A stretch of DNA of 64,000 nt from Dermatemys mawii (GCA_007922305.1 ML677358.1:10299810-10363809), one strand, 5' to 3'; counted from the first letter of the stretch, positions 35,001 through 47,275 are shown. The notes: generated from the letters alone by a model not told the origin. Made by a program: numbers and translations.

Positions 35001-36800
35001 CAGCAGTGCTTGTTAGAACAGGAGCCCTCTTGCTACAGCTTATACTGGGGCTAGACCATGCTGAATCTGGTGTCACAACCAGCTCCAGGTGACTACCACA
35101 GTCCACTACCTCTGAATGCAGCTAGGACACGGTGGAAAATTAAGGCCATGGATGTCCATGGAGTGACTCCAGATTTACATTGGCAGAAGTGAATGGAGAC
35201 TCAGGCCGATGGGAGCAGGGACATTGCGGGATTCAAGGTGGAAGATTTTACAGAGTCAGAGACACACTCTACCTTGTTTCTAATTAAGATAAGATATTCA
35301 TCCTTTCGAAACCATCCAATCTGAGAAATATGGTTAGCTCTGGGTTTATGGGATACCACATAGAGTATAATTATGGATGTAGGGTTTGAGCCAACATTGC
35401 GACACCAGAGTTCTGTTGAAATCAGCACAGTTGCACCGGTGCTAAACTAGAATAATGCAATGGCAGATGAGACCTATTATTATTTTTTAAAGCTATTTGT
35501 TACTTCAGCTGCTTTTGTTGCATATTAGAGATTCCACACGTCACATGAAACAGAGTGGAGGAAAGGAAGGAATCACTCAGGGATATCAAGCAACCCACCC
35601 TGTTGATTTGCTACATTGTACAATGACACATATTTTCTGTTTCAGAGCTGTACATTTTAAAAAGATGTCCTCACAGGTGTGGAATTAATAATCAAGTATT
35701 TAATAAGCAAGGGAAGAATCCAACTGAAGGGCTTGGCTCCTAGAGAGCCGTCTTCTCCTGAGAAACCTATAAATAAGAGCTAAATGGCTAGAAAACCTCC
35801 TGCTTTCTGTGAACAATGGACAATGGGCCAAATTCTAATCTCAGCTCCATTGATAAAAAGCCAGAAGAACTTCACTGCCTGTAATGGAGTAACTCCAGTT
35901 TCATACCCGTCACTGAGAGCCTACTTTGGCTGGATGCATCTTACACCTTAGGAAAACCAGTATATGAACTGTGGTGAGTCCCTTTTTCTCCCAACAGCAA
36001 GTGATTGCAGCATCTGGTTGTAAGTGTGAAATTAATTCCTTGTGGGCTTTGTGCTGATGATAGGGAAAATATTGTATTTTCTGAGGGGTCTCTAGCTGAC
36101 ACCTGCACTTCAGCAGCTAAAATACCCCTGGACAATTTGCTTCTCATTCTTGTTTTTTTAACCCTTTCTGTAATGACTGTTGTAGCAACCCTTGCATGAT
36201 GGCAACCTCTGAGAAGTTCACTGACGTGTACCAAGCAGCATGGTACCCGCATTTTTGTACCACGTATCTGGCACAGCCTACAACCGGAAGTAAGTCAGAG
36301 GATACTGTGAACAATTGCTGAAAATAAATTGTACGCTCAGTTGTTTGGAAGCTTAAATATAACCCCAATGTACTTATTAGTTTTTCTATTTTCAGACCTT
36401 GATTTGTCCTCTGTAAAACACAGTCCAGTTTGTCTTTTCCTTGTTTTACCTCTTTATTGGCAAACTTGTGTTACCCATGAAGTCTGCTCAAGCAATACTA
36501 TCGGTTAGTTGTGTTCCCTGTGTTGGTAGGGTCTGAAGCAGCAGAATAAATCAAATATTGTGGGCTGAACGCAAAGAGAAGGCTTTATCACCTGATGCTA
36601 TGCCATAGTGTGGATGACTACCCAAGGTGCACAGCAGTGGAGGATCAAGCTGAGTCCTATGTTAAAACTCTTTCTGCTTCTAGCCTACCATTTTATTTAA
36701 TCTTCTTAGTATTCACCCATGTGTTGAAACATTTATACCCTTGTACTAAAGGTCTAACTCCGCCAATGCTGGTCCCAAGCCCGAATGAAAAAGGAGGAGG
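35001..36800. other. Intergenic, no gene recognised
   Basis: Short open frames only. Holds fragments of the dispersed GATTTACATTGG (35171) and ATGGAGTAACTCCAG (35883) families. Nothing else was recognised. Confidence 0.5.
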
Positions 36801-36819
36801 GTTGGGCATGGGGCTAGCA

Positions 36820-36985
36820 ATCCCATCCCGTAAAAATTTACCCGCTACAGAAACACAAGCAATAGATAATTCAGAGACCAACTTCCTGGAGAATGGCCCA
36901 GGACAGAATCATCTGGCAATCTATTGTTGGCGGCCCATACCCTGAGAGGGTTGGAGGGCATAATGATGATGAATGATGACTAAAG
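36820..36985 (+). mobile_element. Possible RTE-type LINE 3' end
   Basis: A plus frame reads WRMAQDRIIWQSIVGGPYPE, then RVGGHNDDE and a stop, ending in an ATGATGATGAATGATGA tract (36963-36979). RTE-clade LINEs typically finish with a short tail of trinucleotide-like repeats just after the protein, and I recall similar endings in turtle repeats. Only the last 50 or so codons are present, so this is tentative. Confidence 0.38.
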
Positions 36986-37574
36986 GTCCGATCTTGCATT
37001 CCTTTCAAATCTAAAACTCTCTTACAAGTCACTCAGAGGGTAAGGTACTTACTTATCATCACGAGTAAGGGCCAGATTTATTAATAATTTTCTGGTCGGA
37101 AAAACATACCAGATTCACAGACAAAAACATTTTCACAATCACTATGAGTCCTCCAAACTAAATACATTTCGCTGACCGTAAGCCAGTGGGAAGGAAATAA
37201 AACAAATCTTTCTTGCTGAGATCACAACAGTGTCTTAAAACATACAAAGGAAAGGCATGCAATCATGTAGCAATTTGTCTTTTGAGGTGACTAAATCCAA
37301 AATCAATAGGTCTCTGCTAAATTACACATTAAATTCAAATCGATTTTATTGACATTTTCTTCTGCTTTCTGAGTTTGTAATTCAGCATGTGCCTTTGGAT
37401 TTTATATTTTGCTTTGTCTTTATCTGTATTCCTCGCACTGCTTACCATTTAGCTGAATATATGTCCAGGATTTATGTTGCATATTTAAACGAGCAGAATC
37501 CCGTGTATATCACACCCCTTCATCTTTTATTCTCCTCCTCCTCTGCTTCCAACCATTTTGGAAAAATAGAAGTT

Positions 37575-37735
37575 TATTAATATTAATCTTTATTTCTATT
37601 GTGATGACACCCAGAGACTCCATTCAGGATCAGGAGGATCTCAGTATGCTAGGCTCTGTATAAAAACATAGGAAGCTGGGGCCCTGTTATGGAAGGAAAA
37701 TTGCAATCTAATTTCAGAAAAGATCTCACACTAAC
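37575..37735 (+). mobile_element. Old amniote repeat, 5' half (TTATTTNTATTG type)
   Basis: ATTAATATTAATCTTTATTT, CAGTATGCTAGGCTCTGTAT and GGCCCTGTTATGGAAGG parallel the order seen at 40591, 42640 and 49662, where TGTGCTAGGCACTGTACAAA is the best preserved part. Confidence 0.5.
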
Positions 37736-37860
37736 TGTGGCAAACAAGAGGAGGAAAAGGGGAGGGAGGATCAAAGGAACAATAATAAGTGGAGGTAGTT
37801 GGGAATTTTTCAACAGATTTTTGTGGTTGCAAAATTAGGCCCAGGATGGAATTTCTGGTC

Positions 37861-37864
37861 AGAA

Positions 37865-37900
<36 letters not shown>
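37861..37900. repeat. (GA)n microsatellite
   Basis: About forty bases of GA units with AAAG interruptions, immediately left of a palindromic transposable element. A shorter GA run (38210-38220) lies on the other side. Confidence 0.95.
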
Positions 37901-37917
37901 CCAACCAGAGTCTAGAG

Positions 37918-38209
37918 CAGGGATTGGCAACCTTTGGAATGTGGCCTGTCAGGGAAATCCGTTAGTGGGCTGGGACCATTTGTTTACCTGCAGTGGCTGC
38001 AGGTTCGGCTGATCGCAGCTCCCACTGGCTGCGGTTCACCATGCCAGGCCAATGGGGGCTGTGGGAAGCAGAACCCAGGACATTCCTTGGCCCACGCTGT
38101 TTCCCGCAGCCCCCATTGGCCTGGAATGGTGAATCATGTCCAGTGGGGGCTGCAATTGGCCGAACCTATGGACATGAACCTATGTAGGTAAACAAACCAT
38201 CTTTAGGCC
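37918..38209. mobile_element. GC-rich palindromic hAT-like element, right end missing
   Basis: It begins CAGGGATTGGCAACCTTTGG, then GGCCTGTCAGGGAAATCC and TTTGTTTACCTGCAGTGGC. The arm GGCCAATGGGGGCTGTGGGA is mirrored by TCCCGCAGCCCCCATTGGCC. The left arm continues to the terminus but the right arm stops after GGTAAACAAACCATC, so the terminal part of the right arm is lost. The family is shared with 58441-58709. Confidence 0.8.
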
Positions 38210-39103
38210 CAGAGAGAGAGAATGATAGAAAATACATTTTACTTTTTAATATGTTGTACTCATGGACTTTAATGGAGAAATAATTGTTGCAAGAGATAAA
38301 GCTACGCTAAAATAAGTCCTTAGGCTGCGATCATATTTCTGCTATGTTAGTCAAACCAATTCAACAAGAGGCTGCTAGTGCTGGTAGAAGTTCTGCTCTC
38401 TCTGCTTCAGGGCTAATTTTCAGTCATCTTGGGGTGCTATGCGGATGCACTGATGTCAGAATTCTCAATGCTATAATAGTGCAGCACTTTAGAGATAGCA
38501 ATTCTGGCATTAATACAATGAATACAACAAAGACTGGTTGTTGCCCACCTCTGGACATTCAGGAGTTTTCAAAAATGTATTTATATACTGACCTTCAGGG
38601 AAAGGCATATGCATTGCTGAAGGTTCTGTTATGATTCATGACTCATTTATACGTTGCAGTTAAAAATGGTTTGATCCCTTTAAGTCTCTTTAAAATTAAT
38701 TGGCATGTTTCACTGGTTCCAATAATAAATATTATTACATCTGTTCCATTGTTTCTTGCAGCATGTTGTTTTGGTTTTAATTTTCTTCTGATGGGTCTAT
38801 CCAACCTCCATTTGGGGAAATCATTCTGTTTCCATTCATTTCTTTTGGAGTCCCATTCTGCCAACAGTGTTTCCTCTAGCTTTCTGGCTGCAGATGTCTT
38901 GGCAATGGCTGGTGTTCGGTGACCAGAATTTCTTGCAGAGTTTTTTTTTTTTTTTTGTGTGTGTGTGTATGTAAAATTGGCAAATTGATTTGCATACAGG
39001 TAGTTTGGACTCCATAGACCTAACATTACCTAGCCATTTCTCATGTAAAATCACAACTGAAAAAACCCCCAATACATAGTCCAACACAACCAGGTAAGAT
39101 TTA

Positions 39104-39385
39104 GGGCTTGTCTACAAGGTGCTTTAGTCCACACCAGAGGGATGTAAATTTTAGTCTACTTCAGCATGTTGCACACTAACTGGCCCAGATGGACCCTGCT
39201 GGAGTGCACGGAAAGTTCCCTAGTGCACATCAGTGTAGTGTTGTGTGAAACCGAGCTATGTTAACATGCACTAGGGAACTATTTGTGCGCTACAGGGGCC
39301 ACACTGGCTTGGTAGTGCATGACATGCTAGTGTGGATGAAATTTACACCCCTCCGGTGTTGACTAAAGCACCATTAGACAAGCCC
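39104..39385. mobile_element. PIF/Harbinger-like MITE with TTA target duplication
   Basis: The left end GGGCTTGTCTACAAGGTGCT and the right end AGCACCATTAGACAAGCCC are inverted repeats over about 25 bases, including TTTAGTC / GACTAAA. Both sides are flanked by TTA (39101-39103 and 39386-39388), the three-base target typical of PIF/Harbinger transposons. Inner parts are also mirrored (GTTCCCTAGTGCACAT and ATGCACTAGGGAAC). Confidence 0.78.
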
Positions 39386-39388
39386 TTA

Positions 39389-39657
39389 TCAATCTATCAG
39401 GGATCGATTTATTGCGTCTAGTCTAGACAGGATAAATCAATCCCTGAGTGCTCTCGCCGTCCACTCCGAAACTCCACCACCATGAGAGGCGGAAGCGGAG
39501 TCAATGAGAGAGTGGCAGCGGTCGACTCACAGCCGTGAAGACGCCGAGGTAAGTCAATCTAAGATATGTTGGCTTCAGCTATGCTATTTGCATAGCTGAA
39601 GTTGCGAATCTTTGGTTGACACCTCCCCCCCAGCGTAGACCTGGCTTTAGACTGTAA
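39389..39657. mobile_element. Palindromic MITE directly abutting the previous one
   Basis: It starts immediately after the TTA. GGGATCGATTTATTGCGTCT is mirrored at once by AGACAGGATAAATCAATCCC. It then runs through a CG-rich centre (GAGGCGGAAGCGG, GGTCGACTCACAGCCG) to AGCGTAGACCTGGCTTTA, a typical MITE terminus. The matching left terminus is missing. Confidence 0.6.
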
Positions 39658-40590
39658 ACTCACTGTTTGTTCTGTGTTTGTAGCACACCTAACATAATGG
39701 GGTCCAGTTTATGACTGAGTCTCTTAAGTGCCTCTGCAATACAAATAATTAAAACAATATTAATGTAAGATAATTTTATGAACTGGGACTTTTTTATATC
39801 TCTTCTATTCTAGACAGATTCTTATACCACTCCCTGATCACCATAATATCTGAACACTTTCCATTGGCACATTAAGTGAAGTGACGAACATTGGGCTGGT
39901 TGCTTGAAAAATTGCTACATCTGTTGCCCAATATTTAATGGTTTTCTGTAATGGATTGCTGCAATATATTACTTAATGTTTTCAGTGTTGAGACATGACA
40001 AGGCTCAAATGTAAGTATCTGACTCCCTGCTGCTTTTGTTTATGGGTGTCACAGACCAGCACAAAGCCTCTTAAAAGAGAAAAGCAAATTGCAGATAGGT
40101 CTTGTCTCCTCTTCGCTATTGCAAGGGTGGGTGGGAATTTCACGGTCTTAACCACATCAGAAAGATATAGGGCCACTTTATGCCACCTTTCAGAGGTTCA
40201 GTACATTAGCCTAATCCTCAAAGATATTTAGGCACCTACCTCCAATTGATTTTAATGGGAATTAGGTTCTGTGCCTTCCTTACTACACATGTAGTAAGTA
40301 GTAGTGTAATGGAGAAATTCAATTACTTTATAATTTTAATTAAATTGACTCAGAGTTAGAGGTGGAGTCTCATCTCAGGGTTTATTCATATAAATCTGCA
40401 CATATGGGTTTGCGTTTAACCTGGGACGGGTTCTCTGTACAGGGAAAACACTCTTGATTGGAACCTCTGAAAATGAGGCCATTTATGTCGGTGCCTAACT
40501 TTAGGCAGTGAAGTTTGGGAATTATTTTGGCCTTTGTTCAAGGTCACACAAGGAATCCATAGCCGAACAAGGAGATATTCCGAGTCTGGT

Positions 40591-40689
40591 TCATAATTGT
40601 ATTTGTATTACAACAGTGCTTTGAAGTCCAAACCAAACTTCGGCTCCCATTGTGCTAGGCACCGCACAAACACACAGCAAATAGAGATG
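40591..40689 (+). mobile_element. Old amniote repeat, left part (split by an insertion)
   Basis: TCATAATTGTATTTGTATTA then CATTGTGCTAGGCACCGCAC and AAACACACAGCAAATAGAG. The same family normally continues with AGAGACAGTCCCTGCCCC, which is found 440 bases further right at 41129. Confidence 0.7.
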
Positions 40690-41127
40690 GGGGAGGGGTG
40701 GAGAATGGTATTCCTGACCTGCAACATTTTTCAGGATTTCAAAATATTTTCCCATTCTGCATGAGGGTGAAATGGAAAATTTTCTAATCTTTTTGCAAAA
40801 TATGAGGGAAAGAACAGAAGTCCCCTAGACTAGCGAAGAGCTCAGGGCACTCACCTAGGACGTAGGAGACCTAGGTACAAGTTTCTTATTTGCCTGATTT
40901 AGCAAAGGAATGTGAACCTAGGTCTCCAACCCTGGTGAGTGCCCGAAACACTTGATTATTCCAGGGTCACTCTTCTGCTCCTTCTCTGGTTTTGACCAGA
41001 AAGTTCATCCTGGACCTAAGAAACCTTCTCAGCCAAAACTTGGTTGAAACTGACTCTCCCATGAAAAAGTTTTGGTTTTCACAGATCAGCATGTTCTGTT
41101 GAAAAATTCCTTGTTAGTTCTAATTGT
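40690..41127. mobile_element. AT-rich palindromic element inserted in an older repeat
   Basis: The outer parts are AT-rich (AATATTTTCCCATTCTGCAT, AAAAGTTTTGGTTTTCACAG). The inner part holds a clear inverted repeat: GGGCACTCACCTAGGACGTA against AACCCTGGTGAGTGCCC. It interrupts an older repeat whose halves flank it. Exact ends and target duplication are unclear. Confidence 0.6.
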
Positions 41128-41325
41128 GAGAGACAGTCCCTGCCCCGGGGTGCTTACAATGTAAGTAGACAATACAGACAAAGGACAGGAGAAGAAAAAG
41201 AAGCAGAGAGGTGAAGTGACTTGCTCAGATTCACATAGCTGAGGTCAGGGCAGAGCTGGGAGTCAAATTCAGGTCTTCTGAGCCTCAGGACAGTGTCCTG
41301 TTCACTGCACCACCGCACCCAGCTG
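41128..41325 (+). mobile_element. Old amniote repeat, right part with MIR-like tail
   Basis: GAGAGACAGTCCCTGCCCCG, GTGCTTACAATGTAAGTAGA, AGAGGTGAAGTGACTTGCTC, then GGTCTTCTGAGCCTCAGG. It continues the half at 40591-40689. Confidence 0.7.
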
Positions 41326-42639
41326 CTCCTGTTTATGGAGGAATACGAGGCTATAAGAGAATAGTCATCATGAGATTCTTGCCGTTTCAAATGAGAATTT
41401 GAGATCTCACCAGAGCACTGGAGTTCAAGTTCATGATTTAGTTACTTTTCTATGGAAACTATAAATATTGGGTGACACCTGAACCAGGCATGAAGGGGGT
41501 TTTCAAGGGGTAGTCTGAGATCTGATTTCCATGGGCATGCAAATTCTTTTTTATCTTGCTTGCTATGAGTGTGTGGTTGAGTCATGGGCTCAAAGTCTAA
41601 CCGAGTATAAACAGATGTACTGTCTCTTAAATTCAGCAGGATTGTGCCTTTTTACCATATCTGAATTCATGAATCACTCCTCCTGATCCTTTGTAGCTGC
41701 TTTTGATTAATTACCTTACTTTTATTCCTTTCAGTACATGGCAATTGACTTTGAGTGACTGGTAAGCTTAAAGTAATAAACAGGAGCCTAAAGGGAATGT
41801 TACTTCATTTGTATTGATCTGTTGCTGTTTACTTTTGTGCCTTGGGACGTAGTACTGGCACACAGATTTGAGTGTGACTTAAATGGATTCTGTTTGTAGT
41901 TTGGTTCTTAGAATCGGATCTTATTTTTGCCCCTACAGCCTGTACCATAGCTCAAAATATTGGTACTGCAAAAAGGGCTTTTAACGAGACTTTTCATCAT
42001 TTTCTTCTGTAGTCTGAATAATAAAGGGATTGCTAAAATGTGTGGTTACAGGCTGGAATAATTTAGAACAGAAGATATTTTGTATGAAATAATCATGTGC
42101 ACTACATGCTTATATATCTATGAATAAACATTCAGTAAAAATAGCACAACTCAAATCTAGCTAGAAATTTATAGAAGATGCTTGATTTTCACACAGCACT
42201 GGGATAATGAGCAATAGAAAGAACTGTGAGCAGAAGCAGTTCTGTCTACTAGCATACCATCCTTTAAAAATAGGTTTTTCAATACTCCTAGAAGCCTGGA
42301 GGCCTTCTAATCAAGAAGGTGTCCTGAAAACATGCTGATGTATGCTTCACACCTAAAAATGTTAGTGGTTACATACACGGGCACACCCACCTAAACGATT
42401 TTAAGCTGTTCCCACACTCTTGGGAGAAATCTATGACCTATGTACTTCTTTTATTGCAACCTATTGAGTTTTTCTACAGTCCTCATTTTTTCTTTGCAGG
42501 AATATGTAAGTTGATGAGGACTTCCTGTTTTTGCATTTTCAGCTCCCATTGAATCTAATGGAGTGGGTCTTAAATGTCTAAGAATAATCTCCCATGAGTT
42601 TTGACTCACAAAGTAATATTTGATTCCTATTGAGTGTTG

Positions 42640-42745
42640 TGATTATTATTATTTTTATTTGTATTTGTGCTTTAGCAGGTAGGAGCTCCAGTCCTGAACA
42701 AGGACTCTATTGTGCTAGGCACTGTACAAACACAGAACATGTTTC
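42640..42745 (+). mobile_element. Old amniote repeat, 5' half
   Basis: TTATTATTATTTTTATTTGT then TAGGAGCTCCAGTCCTGAAC, ATTGTGCTAGGCACTGTACA and AACACAGAACATG, as in the copies at 40591 and 49662. Confidence 0.7.
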
Positions 42746-43627
42746 GAGCACAGTAATATAGTAACACCACATTGAGTATACAGATTTAAAAATGGGAAGT
42801 AACTGAGAGGATGCCTTGAACAATCTAACCTACTTGAACATCTGAGAAGTTAGAGGCTAACTTGCTTAGCATGACCATTGGCAGGTCAGAAAGTTTTCCC
42901 AGCCCACAGCTTTAATTTTGACTGTATTTACAACATATTAACAAAACATCCAAGGGACTGCAGGGGGATAAAGCAGGACTTCTGCCAGAAGCCCAGATCC
43001 TCAAAGGTAGTTAGGTGCCTAACTCCCTTACGTGTTAGGCATCTACATGTCTTTAAGAAGCTGAGCCAGGGTTGGGAAAAACAAAAACTGTTAACAGGAG
43101 CCCATGATTTTGGAAGCCTCAGTTCTTGGGTGCCCAGCCTGCAAAGTCTTAGGCTAATTGCCATAGGAACTGCTTGCCATAGGTAGTTGTTTAAATATGT
43201 AACCAGAAGTGTTGAGCAGCAGCAGTTCTTTCTGCCATCAGAAGCCCTGGGCTAGGGTAAAAAGAGCCCAAAGTGTGGGGATTTGTGCCAGTCACATCTG
43301 AGCTGGGACTATACCACCAACTCTGCACTGTTCTGAATCTGTTAAATTAAAATGTTATATGGATGCAGTCTGTTATATGTTGCCTTTAGCAACATCCCAG
43401 TAAAAGTCTAGTAATTTTTCATTATAAATCTGTGTTTCTTGGGATTCCCTTCAGCTTCAAACTTGAAAGACTAGGTCTCTGCTTAACAGGCATTTATTTT
43501 TACAGTAGGTAAAGAAAAAAATGGTGATTTGACTTTTAAAATTAGAGGTGAATGAAATATTGAATTCTAGTTTCAGACCAATATCTGGTCACATTAGAGC
43601 AACTGTAGTTGATCTGATGGAGGGGAG

Positions 43628-43816
43628 TGGGGTAGCTCAGTGTTTTGAGCAGTGGCCTGCTAAATCCAGGGTTGTAAATTCAATCCTTCAGGGGGCCATT
43701 TAGGGATATGGGACAAAAATCTGCTGGATAATTTAATTGAGGATTGATCCTGCTTTGAACACAGGGTTGGACTAGATGATCTCCTAAGGTCCCCTCCAAA
43801 CCTGATATTCTATGAT
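43628..43816 (+). mobile_element. Tortoise-type tRNA-derived SINE (Cry family), full length
   Basis: GGGGTAGCTCAGTGTTTTGA, GGCCTGCTAAATCCAGGGTT, then CAATCCTTCAGGGGGCCATT and the CR1-like tail GGTTGGACTAGATGATCTCC, ending TGATATTCTATGAT. No head insertion is present. Confidence 0.92.
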
Positions 43817-44882
43817 ATTTTAAAACCAACATTTTGCAGGGACTTACCTCTTGGGCTAGAATAGTATATCTGCCTCTTGGTATCTTAAAAATAAAGACAG
43901 AAAATATCCAAAATATCATTGCATTGGTGACTGATATTATTTAGTCTATGGAAAGTTAATACATTTTTCTCCCTTGGAGTACATTTCTGCTCCTAGTATG
44001 GGGAAAATATGGCAAAATTTCAGTTCATTCCAGTGGGAGTATGATTTGAATCCTTAATTCAGGATTCCCTTCTACAATGATCTGCCCAATCTTTAGTTTA
44101 ATGTATGATTGAAGTACATAGAGGGCACTGACATTTTATCTAAAATGGAAGGGATTAAAAAAATCTAAACTACAAAACTGAAGGAAAGAGGTAGATAAAA
44201 ATGATCAGGAAGCAACACTACAAATATTATCTGCATGCTTAATTTACTTAAATTTCAATATTTCCTCTCTCGCAGAGGCAAAACTGAAAGATATGTTCAC
44301 TTCTGTGACTTTGTGTTCTCTACACATAAAGATAAGCTTGGAACAGAAAAGATTAATGTTTGAACAGTTCTCCCAGATTGTGTTTTAAATATCCACAATA
44401 CCTTTCTAAGAATATGTGTATTCAAATAATGAAATAAATATCTAATAAACAAAAGACCATTTAGATTGATACGGGCTAAGAACTCTTTTGTGATATTGTC
44501 TTGGGTGTATTTAATACTATGTAATAGTCTTTCACTTCTGCCTGATTTCTCCCTTAGTGGCGAGGGACAATTGATGACATCACTTTTGCTTCAGTAGGTC
44601 TCTTACAGCTTACAGAGATCTTCAGAGCTACAGCAACTTGACCTGGGAGCAACATGGTTGACGCTGGACTTCTGTCCATTCCAGGAAGCAAAATGAAGAA
44701 ATATAGTAGAAAGAAGGGGGATTTCTGGCTCTTCTTTAAAAAGTGAAACAATCCATTATTTCATGAAACCCATCTTCTCTGAGTTAAATCATTCACCTTC
44801 AGAGCTACTTAAGTGAATGCTTATGAGTCAAAACAATATAAACTGTGATTTTGTTTAAGGTTCATTAGTCGCTTTGGTTAAG

Positions 44883-44952
44883 GGCCTGATCCAAAGCCCA
44901 CTGACATCACTGGAAGTCTTTAATTTGACTTCACCGGGATTTGGATCAGGCT
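44883..44952. mobile_element. Short palindromic repeat (GGGCCTGATCCAAAGCCC type)
   Basis: GGCCTGATCCAAAGCCCACT at the left and GGGATTTGGATCAGGCT at the right are inverted repeats. It is the best preserved of three copies. Confidence 0.72.
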
Positions 44953-44976
44953 GTATGTGAACATCTGCATAGTGAA

Positions 44977-45231
44977 TGGAAATGCATTAGTCTCGCTCCA
45001 GCTAGCCCTTAAAAATAGCAGTGCGGCCACAGTGACACAAGCGGCAGCTTGGGCCACCTCAGTGTGTAACCGGGGGATTGGGCGGGAACGTACCCAGGCT
45101 ACTATCCTGACCACTGCCTGTGCTGCAGTGGCCACCCTGCTATTTTTAGCATGTTAGCTCAAGCAAGGCTAATGTGTGTATGCTACCCAGACTGGGAAGT
45201 ACAGCTCCCAGCTGCTGTGCAAATGTACCCT
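44977..45231. mobile_element. MITE of the GGGTA...CTAAAAATAGC hairpin family
   Basis: TTAAAAATAGCAGTGCGGCC (45009) is mirrored by GGCCACCCTGCTATTTTTAG (45130). The right side GGGAAGTACAGCTCCCAG is itself a small hairpin. It is related to 31491-31771. Left terminus not found. Confidence 0.6.
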
Positions 45232-46364
45232 TCGTGGGAAGGACCCATACTAAGCCAAGCCAATGAGGTAGGTGACGTCTGTAAAAATGATGGATTTAAC
45301 TGACAGCCATGGTGAATTCCCAATTAATCCAGGATTGAACTACATTGCCTTCAATAGATGCTTTTTACTATCCTCATGGTTCAGGTTCAAACCTCCAGTA
45401 TTTTGCAGCAGTAAGGCACCCTTCATCTTTCCACTGAACATCTAGGCCCTATTTGCTATTACCAACCCCCTGAGCCAAGTCTTTGCTAACATTCTGAAAT
45501 ATTTAAAAGCATTCGCTATGGTGCAGAAAGGACTGGGTGCCTTTTATTTTAGCAGATCAATGAATAAAAATACTCTTTGACAAAGCAGTGGAATTGTACC
45601 AAAGTACAGAGTGTGTGAAAATAAGTCATTTAAAATTAATGGCGATCGGAAAACAAATACTTTGAATGGATGCCAATGTACATCTGCCTATTTACAAAAG
45701 AACCAAAGGTATCCTATTAATACGAACAAGCAAAGCCAGGTTTTTGGAATGACTGCTGCACTTTGTGAGCAGAGAAGAAATATGTAGCAGAATATTAAAT
45801 GCAGATGAGGAGAAAATGACTAACATCTGTTAAGACGTGTGAAAGAACCATTTGTGTACACAGAGTTTTGAAGTGTTTCTAGAATAGCTACCAAGTGCGT
45901 TTGCCAGGCTAGCTTTCCTCTCACTACATATGCTCTGCTGGGTCGGTAATCATTAGTGATGATTTACAACCTCGTTACAAATACGCAGCAACACCGTAAA
46001 TGAATGCTTAATTCCTGACATGCATTTTTGTTGCTCTGATGCAATGAGTCTTTGGCGTCCAAACGGAGGCTTTCACTTCACCTTTGTTCAGTCATGTACC
46101 ACAGAGTTATACGTTTCCTGAGTTCTGTAAGAATTTCGATCACTGGGCTGTCACTCTCCATTCATTCTGGACTGCTCTATTTTCCTTTATGTTCCTCTTT
46201 CAGAAACAACAGGCCCTTGTCTGTCTCTCCATTTCAGAGTCTGAGAAGGGTCTGAAGACCAGCTTATAGAACAATGACACCATGAGTAGACTGTGGATGA
46301 AACTGCCCTGTGCAGAGCAGCCAGCTTGAGACTAATGCATCTATTAAGTCAAAAGACATATTTG

Positions 46365-46850
46365 GCTTCAAGACTAACCTTGATAAGGTTATGGAGGAGA
46401 TGGTATGATGGGATATACTAATTTTGGCTATTAATGCCCAGTGGCCTGTGATGGGATGTTAGATGGGATGGGATCTGAGTTACTACAGAAAATTCTTTCC
46501 TGGGTGTCTAGCTGGTGAGTCTTGCCCATATGCTCAGGGTTCAGCTGATCGCCATATTTGGGGTTGGGAAGAAATTTTCCTCCAAGGCAGATTGGCAGAG
46601 GCCCTGCGTTCTTTTTTTTTTTTTTTTGCCTTCCTCTGAGCATGGGGCACAGGTCAATTGCTGGAGGATTCTCTGCACCTTGAAGTCTTTAAACCATGAT
46701 TTGAAGACTTCAATAGCTCACACATAGGTGAGAGGTTTATTGCAGGAGTGAGGGGTTGAGATTCTGTGGCCTGCGTTGAGCAGGAGGTCAGATGAGATGA
46801 TCATAATGGTCCCTTCTGACCTTCAAATCTATGAGTCTATAAGTCTCTCT
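46365..46850 (+). mobile_element. CR1-like LINE 3' end with end of ORF2
   Basis: The frame FKTNLDKVMEEMV-stop (46368-46409) is a CR1 ORF2 C-terminus. The 3' UTR follows: GATGGGATGGGATCTGAGTT, TTCTTTCCTGGGTGTCTAGC, GGGAAGAAATTTTCCTCC, a T-rich run (46612-46627), then AGGTCAGATGAGATGATCAT and GGTCCCTTCTGACCTTC. This is a different CR1 subfamily from the one at 25525, recognisable by its long UTR. Confidence 0.82.
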
Positions 46851-46869
46851 TAAGCCCTGTTTCGAGAGA

Positions 46870-47155
46870 CAGAAGCCATGCCTACATTACAGAGCCTTAG
46901 CCAGCATAGCTATAGCAGAATAACTATGCGGCAGAGCTCCCTAGCATAGATGCAGCATAAGCTGACAGAGGAACTCCTTCCCACCTCCCCAAGCAATATT
47001 AGCTATGCTGACAGAAACACTTGTCTGTCAGTATAGCTGTGTTTCAACGGGGGTTCTACTGGCCTAGTTATGCCCCTTGGGGTGTGTGTGTGTGTGATTT
47101 GTCAGACTCCTAGCTGACATAGCTATGCTGGAAAAATTAGTGTAGACCCGGCCTT
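46870..47155. mobile_element. MITE with GGCCTTGTCTACA-type ends
   Basis: The left end GCCATGCCTACATTACAGAG and right end AATTAGTGTAGACCCGGC are inverted repeats. AGCATAGCTATAGCAG is mirrored by CTGACATAGCTATGCTGG. A (GT)n run (47083-47096) lies inside. Confidence 0.65.
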
Positions 47156-47275
47156 TGCACACACACCTTGTATCCACTGGAGCTACCCTGGTAACTTCCC
47201 AAGTGGGGATGCAGTTTGAGGTACACATATGCTTATTCTGGTTTAACATATTTCTGTATGGGAAGGGAAAAGAGC

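Noticed and set aside
37934..38191. Open frames in the GC-rich palindromic element
   Set aside because: They read through a hairpin MITE without transposase motifs, and both strands are similarly open.
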